NCBI RefSeq assembly: GCF_902459465.1
Contig: NC_047068.1
Coordinates: 16,887,195 to 16,951,194, forward strand
Length of the DNA: 64,000 bases
Reading direction: 5' to 3'
Source of the DNA: Asterias rubens
Taxonomy: Eukaryota; Echinodermata; Asteroidea; Forcipulatida; Asteriidae
Every line of letters starts with the position of its first letter. Within the stretch, counting starts at the first letter, position 1. A program made the position numbers and the translations under genes. This document shows, piece after piece, positions 62,801 through 64,000 of this stretch. The notes beneath the pieces are model-generated. The model saw nothing but the letters and a program-made list of their open reading frames with translations. It did not search any database and was not told where the DNA came from.

Positions 62801-63190
62801 GCAGATATTGCTAGTAAAAAAGAGTCTGGATTGTGTCCTCAATCATCTGGAAGCCTTTCAACTAGCCTGAGCAAAGATTGTGAACAAGCTGCACAAACCA
62901 CTTCACTGCCCAACTTAAAAGAATGTCTTGATGACAGGACTAACATAACTGATGGCAGCTCTGATCAATCAAACTCTGCACAAATTGGTAAATCTAGGCC
63001 TCTTGATCCAGATGCGAGCCAGGAGCCTTCTCCGATGGAAACAGACCTTCAAGAATCAGAAGCAAGAGAATCTCCAATGCCGTCTGAGGTCCAGTCAATG
63101 GAAGTTGATTCACCCCCACTGGAAGAACATGGAGTATTGTCAGGGACAACAGCACTGAATACAAATGTAATGCATATTGTTAGTTTTTAA
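39588..63190 (+). CDS. Large Ser/Arg- and Ser/Thr-rich basic protein, probably nuclear, unidentified
   Basis: Six coding exons join in phase: 39564-39597 (only 10 coding nt), 47574-47601 (28 nt), 55685-55725 (41 nt), 56802-56985, 58449-58522 and 60567-63190 (2.6 kb), giving 986 residues. The start is supported by an in-frame TAG 18 nt upstream in the same exon and A at -3. Residues 1-25 are very basic (PRYYITRPRRRRTGTRKQ). Residues 26-75 look like a coiled coil (AELQKEKLNVKG, RDILEKFKEELKS). RGRKRKRC (107-114) and GKRKRD (181-186) are nuclear-localisation-like. Residues 188-330 are rich in Arg, Ser, Tyr and Asp, with RS/RD pairs as in RNA-processing proteins. The rest is Ser/Thr/Lys low complexity, closing with acidic PSPMETDLQESEARESPMP and SMEVDSPP. 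I know no family for it. A weak donor (AAT|GTAATG at 63168) leaves open further exons beyond the window that would replace the last six residues. Confidence 0.75.
40907..41292 (+). mobile_element. TTAA-ended MITE, full-length main family
   Basis: Ends are TTAAAGGCAGTGAAGATATTG and CCAATAGTGTCCACTGCC then TTTAA (386 bp). It carries the GACCTCAGATT hairpin and ACTTCGTGTGACACGGGTGT. It is the closest in the window to the 8053 copy. Confidence 0.92.
41310..43400. repeat. Satellite-like array, about ten 180-200 bp units
   Basis: The block CCTGTCAGAGT followed by GGCTGCTAATCAGGTG recurs near 41346, 41566, 41950, 42130, 42320, 42515, 42697, 42888, 43072 and 43315. Each unit continues with CTGATCTGGTCATCAAGAC, TTCCTAGATGGGAGGA, TTCATACCCTTCTTGGGC, GTTGCTCTTTAGACTC, TAGCTGACCAGATGGCATTG and CCTTCAGGAAAACCATCAAG. 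Units have diverged by perhaps 10-25 percent. It lies in the first coding intron of the Ser/Arg-rich gene. Confidence 0.92.
41810..41858. repeat. (AAAT)n microsatellite
   Basis: About twelve uninterrupted AAAT units lie inside the satellite-like array between its second and third units. Confidence 0.95.
43798..43863. repeat. Short tandem repeat, CCGCCCTGGGTTTG
   Basis: GCCGCCCTGGGTTT and GCCACCCTGGG alternate five times over 65 nt at a period of about 15. Confidence 0.9.
44455..44560 (+). pseudogene. Non-LTR retrotransposon 3' fragment
   Basis: The plus-strand frame reads FLWNSLPDELMNT then TDLSLLKRHLKKFF, the typical end of reverse-transcriptase ORFs of CR1/L2-like elements (W-N-S-L-P followed by a short basic helix). 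Nothing of the RT core is nearby. Confidence 0.7.
45208..45238. repeat. (TA)n microsatellite
   Basis: About eleven TA units follow an A run. Confidence 0.95.
45240..47570. other. Intron sequence; no gene recognised
   Basis: The only structure I see is a diverged inverted copy of the CACCAAGGC-type repeat at 46030-46110 (GGGGCCATGGCCACCTTTGC) and scattered GGCCAT/GCCTTGG phrases to 46450. A pyrimidine tract at 47537-47570 precedes the 28-nt exon. Confidence 0.4.
48200..48760. repeat. Probable transposon-derived segment
   Basis: The text around 48290-48430 (TGAGTTTTCAAGTTGGTCCT, CAGTGGGAGAGCATCCCAAA) resembles a repeated segment common in marine invertebrate genomes, by memory only. A 134-codon minus-strand frame (48357-48761) has no recognisable domain. 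No second copy is in the window. Confidence 0.35.
49150..49380. repeat. Palindromic GGGCCCAATTTC-family element
   Basis: The left end AGGGCCCAATTTCATTGCTC then TGCTTAGCATAAGCAAAG faces AAGCCCAACATTCAGCGG then TTCGTGAAAGTGGGCCC on the right. Confidence 0.6.
49663..49985 (+). repeat. tRNA-derived SINE, family A
   Basis: A degenerate head (GTCGAGTGGTCTAGTGC) is followed by the body GGGTTTTCACTCCCACCTGA, TTTAATTATTTCTCTGGAT, TTCAAACTGAAACTGCC and ATTGGATTATAAGCTGG. Confidence 0.7.
50000..52640. other. Intron sequence; no gene recognised
   Basis: Phrases near 51650-51740 (ATAACAAACTTCTTGGTAAG, TGGAGAGATGTTGAC) look like a heavily decayed TTAA-type MITE. Otherwise I see only unstructured AT-rich DNA. 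Confidence 0.4.
52875..53310. repeat. 23-bp minisatellite, about 17 units
   Basis: The unit AGTGTTATCAAGGAAATACA plus CAA recurs with substitutions and two longer units. Because 23 is not a multiple of three, a single reading frame passes through all three unit frames in turn (KCYQGNTQ, SVIKEIHK, VLSRKYTK) and repeats every 23 residues. The unit has no stop in any plus-strand frame, which explains the overlapping open frames here; I do not call them genes. Confidence 0.92.
53480..53740 (+). repeat. Tandem pair of the CCAGAACCATGA repeat
   Basis: TTTAACTGTGAATCTTTAGAA, CCATGAAGGCCGTGTGAAAT and TGTGGGCTACA at 53490-53575 are repeated as TTTAACTACAAATTTCCAGA, CCGTGAAGGCCATGTGAAAT and TGTGGGTGGGCTCAAAAGCA at 53649-53735. 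A third copy is at 33005. Confidence 0.75.
54420..54540. mobile_element. Short palindromic MITE, GTCCTAA family
   Basis: GGTTTCATCTCAAGTTAGG at the left is mirrored by CCTAAGTTAGGAAGAGTTTG then GTGAAAGC at the right, with TTAGGATGAG and TTCGTCCTAAG inside. Confidence 0.65.
55340..55440 (+). pseudogene. Non-LTR retrotransposon 3' fragment
   Basis: The plus strand reads LTTSIRESESLQTFKKC then IKHYLYPT, the end of a reverse-transcriptase ORF (LP-x-x-IRESESLxTFKKxLK). It ends 240 nt before the 41-nt exon. Confidence 0.75.
56520..56700 (+). repeat. SINE, family B, degraded
   Basis: GTGTGGGTTCAATCCTGGTC (box B), CCTTGAGCAAGACACTAA and CACCCATGGGTTATTTGG match the 2433 copy. It lies about 100 nt upstream of exon 56802-56985. 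Confidence 0.65.
57470..57560. mobile_element. Small palindromic MITE
   Basis: TTTCACAAAACTTTACTCAA then CTGCGTAAGTCCACTTGTGC is mirrored by GCGCAAGTGGACTTAAGCAG then TTGCGTAAAGTTTCTTAAAA. The loop is about 15 nt. Confidence 0.85.
57850..58250 (+). pseudogene. Decayed non-LTR retrotransposon reverse-transcriptase C-terminus
   Basis: Frames contain LDFYNSLLAGLSHNTLHPVQ (cf. D-Y-x-N-S-L-L-x-G-L), then SFKALHGLAPTNL, then, after a frame change, LYVPLTPLSSFGDRAF and a residual WNS-type end. This is the usual order in CR1/L2-like ORF2 termini. Several frameshifts and stops make it inactive. Confidence 0.82.
58740..58960. repeat. Fold-back element, AGTACTTTCC arms
   Basis: TTTTGGTTTTACCCATATG, GATGTGTGTTAATACTG and TTCAGTACTTTTCGGAGCTC on the left face GAGCTCAGGAAAGTACTGAG, ACAGTGCTATAAACACACC and TAATGGGAAAAATTAAAAT on the right. 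The tRNA-like loop seen at 1700 is replaced here by unrelated sequence. Confidence 0.75.
59113..59324. mobile_element. MITE, 212 bp, arms of about 60 nt
   Basis: GGGCAATTCCACGGTAACGG then ACGTTTTGACTCATTAAACA then ACATTTAAAT on the left matches its reverse complement on the right with a 1-nt indel and about three substitutions. ATTT flanks both sides and fits a 4-bp target duplication. Confidence 0.9.
59900..60050 (+). repeat. TTAA-type MITE, 3' fragment
   Basis: TCACTATTTTCTGGCCGATC, AAACTTCTACAGGTTTGTCA and TATATGTTGGATTACATAAAG follow the order of the main family's 3' half. Confidence 0.6.
60060..60415. mobile_element. Long palindromic MITE, second copy
   Basis: The right half AACCATATGCATTTCATGGC, CAAACGCTTTTTGTAGACCA and GGCAACGTGTCCCTTTAA matches the right half of 9695-10087 almost base for base. 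The left half is the diverged mirror. The central TTCATAAAATGGCCGACCG is retained. Confidence 0.85.
60418..60504. repeat. Strong hairpin upstream of the last exon
   Basis: GGCCTTTTAAAACC then TTGCGGGGTCGTGG faces CCACGACCCTGTGGG then TTTTAAAGGGCC with a 32-nt loop. It ends 62 nt before the splice acceptor at 60566. Confidence 0.8.
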
Positions 63191-64000
63191 GAGCAAATTA
63201 TATACATGTACTTTACAAATATTGGATGCTTGCAAGCATTGTCGCAGAATATAGTCACAAAGTGAAATCATCACTATTCCATGACAATGCACGAACCAAA
63301 TGTTTTCGGTGTTTGGTCTTAACAAACTTGACGGGTATACAAATACAAGCTCCACAACATTTATCTAAACCCATCTACAACACCCTCTACCTGAAATAAT
63401 GTGCAAGAATATCAACATCCATTTGGAGTTGGGTGAAACAAATATTAATCCATGATTTACCAACACTCAAGATGAACTCATTCAATGAAAAAATGATTTA
63501 TTTTTTTAAGCCCTGGTTTGTTTATTATTTGGGATTACACAACTATCCCTAGTAACAGGGAGATTTTAAGCTTGAATTTCAGTACCTTTTGTCCTTTTTG
63601 GGGAGCAAATGAAGCATAACACTATGAGTGTTTGCATTGTGCTGGCTACCCCTGCAATGCCTAAGGGCGTTATTTAATCAACAGCTTTTGCATTCATACC
63701 CTAAAGAGCTCTGGGCGTGTTATTCTTTTTAAAAAGAATTCTACCTTTAAACTATTATCATCGGTTTTCCTGGTCAATTTCAACAGCAGTTAATAAAAGT
63801 GCAAAAAAACGCATTCAATTTCACATACTTTTTTGTAAATGATCAAACAAGAGTTTATTTTGAGATACTACTGCACGGGAACAGTTGTGAATTTGTTTCA
63901 CTTACTTGGGTTTATTTTAGTCGTCCTGTTGTATTCAAAGACAATCAAATCTACTTTTTCACCATTCTTCAGTTGAATTCTATTTCAACCATTTACAGGA
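63191..64000 (+). other. 3' UTR or downstream sequence
   Basis: AATAAA at 63792-63797 is the first canonical poly(A) signal after the stop. No open frame or repeat of note follows before the window ends. Confidence 0.45.

Overview
The window looks like nuclear DNA from an invertebrate deuterostome, most plausibly an echinoderm such as a sea star. It is AT-rich and intron-rich, has GT-AG splice sites, and is packed with short non-autonomous transposons and tRNA-derived SINEs. The organism assignment is an inference from repeat style and gene content; it was not tested by a search. I reconstructed four protein-coding genes, all on the + strand, by joining exons whose splice phases match.

Layout. 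1-900: a tandem array of about 205-230 bp units. 1951-3595: a three-exon gene for a small four-helix membrane protein I cannot name. 3596-11400: repeats, including a minisatellite and a transposon inserted inside another transposon. 11421-13521: an intron-containing, polyadenylated histone H2B gene with a CCAAT/TATA promoter and an intron in its 5' UTR. 13522-24270: about 11 kb with no gene I can support, rich in fold-back elements. 24278-34404: a six-exon ankyrin-repeat gene (595 residues) whose repeat block resembles espin / espin-like. Its introns hold many transposon copies, one of them with a 53-nt patch copied from 1.56 kb away. 34720-37200: mostly non-coding, with a two-copy tandem duplication. 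37260-63190: a gene spread over about 26 kb with tiny 5' exons (10 coding nt, 28 nt, 41 nt) and one 2.6 kb last exon. It encodes a 986-residue basic, then Ser/Arg-rich, then Ser/Thr-rich protein that is probably nuclear. Its first coding intron contains a roughly 2 kb satellite-like array.

Repeats. The dominant family is a TTAA-ended inverted-repeat element of about 390 bp, seen at least ten times in both orientations and in several subfamilies. Other families are a palindromic element of about 390 bp (9695, 60060), a 582 bp fold-back element (21049), a 212 bp element with 59-60 nt arms (59113), two or three tRNA-derived SINE families, short palindromes beginning near GGGCCCAATTTC, and 3' remnants of non-LTR retrotransposons.

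The four genes show no sign of working together; they are ordinary neighbours in a repeat-rich chromosome. I found no operon-like or defence-like system. The points most worth checking are the split, polyadenylated H2B with an unusual tail, the espin-like ankyrin gene, the micro-exon gene, and the repair scar inside a transposon palindrome.
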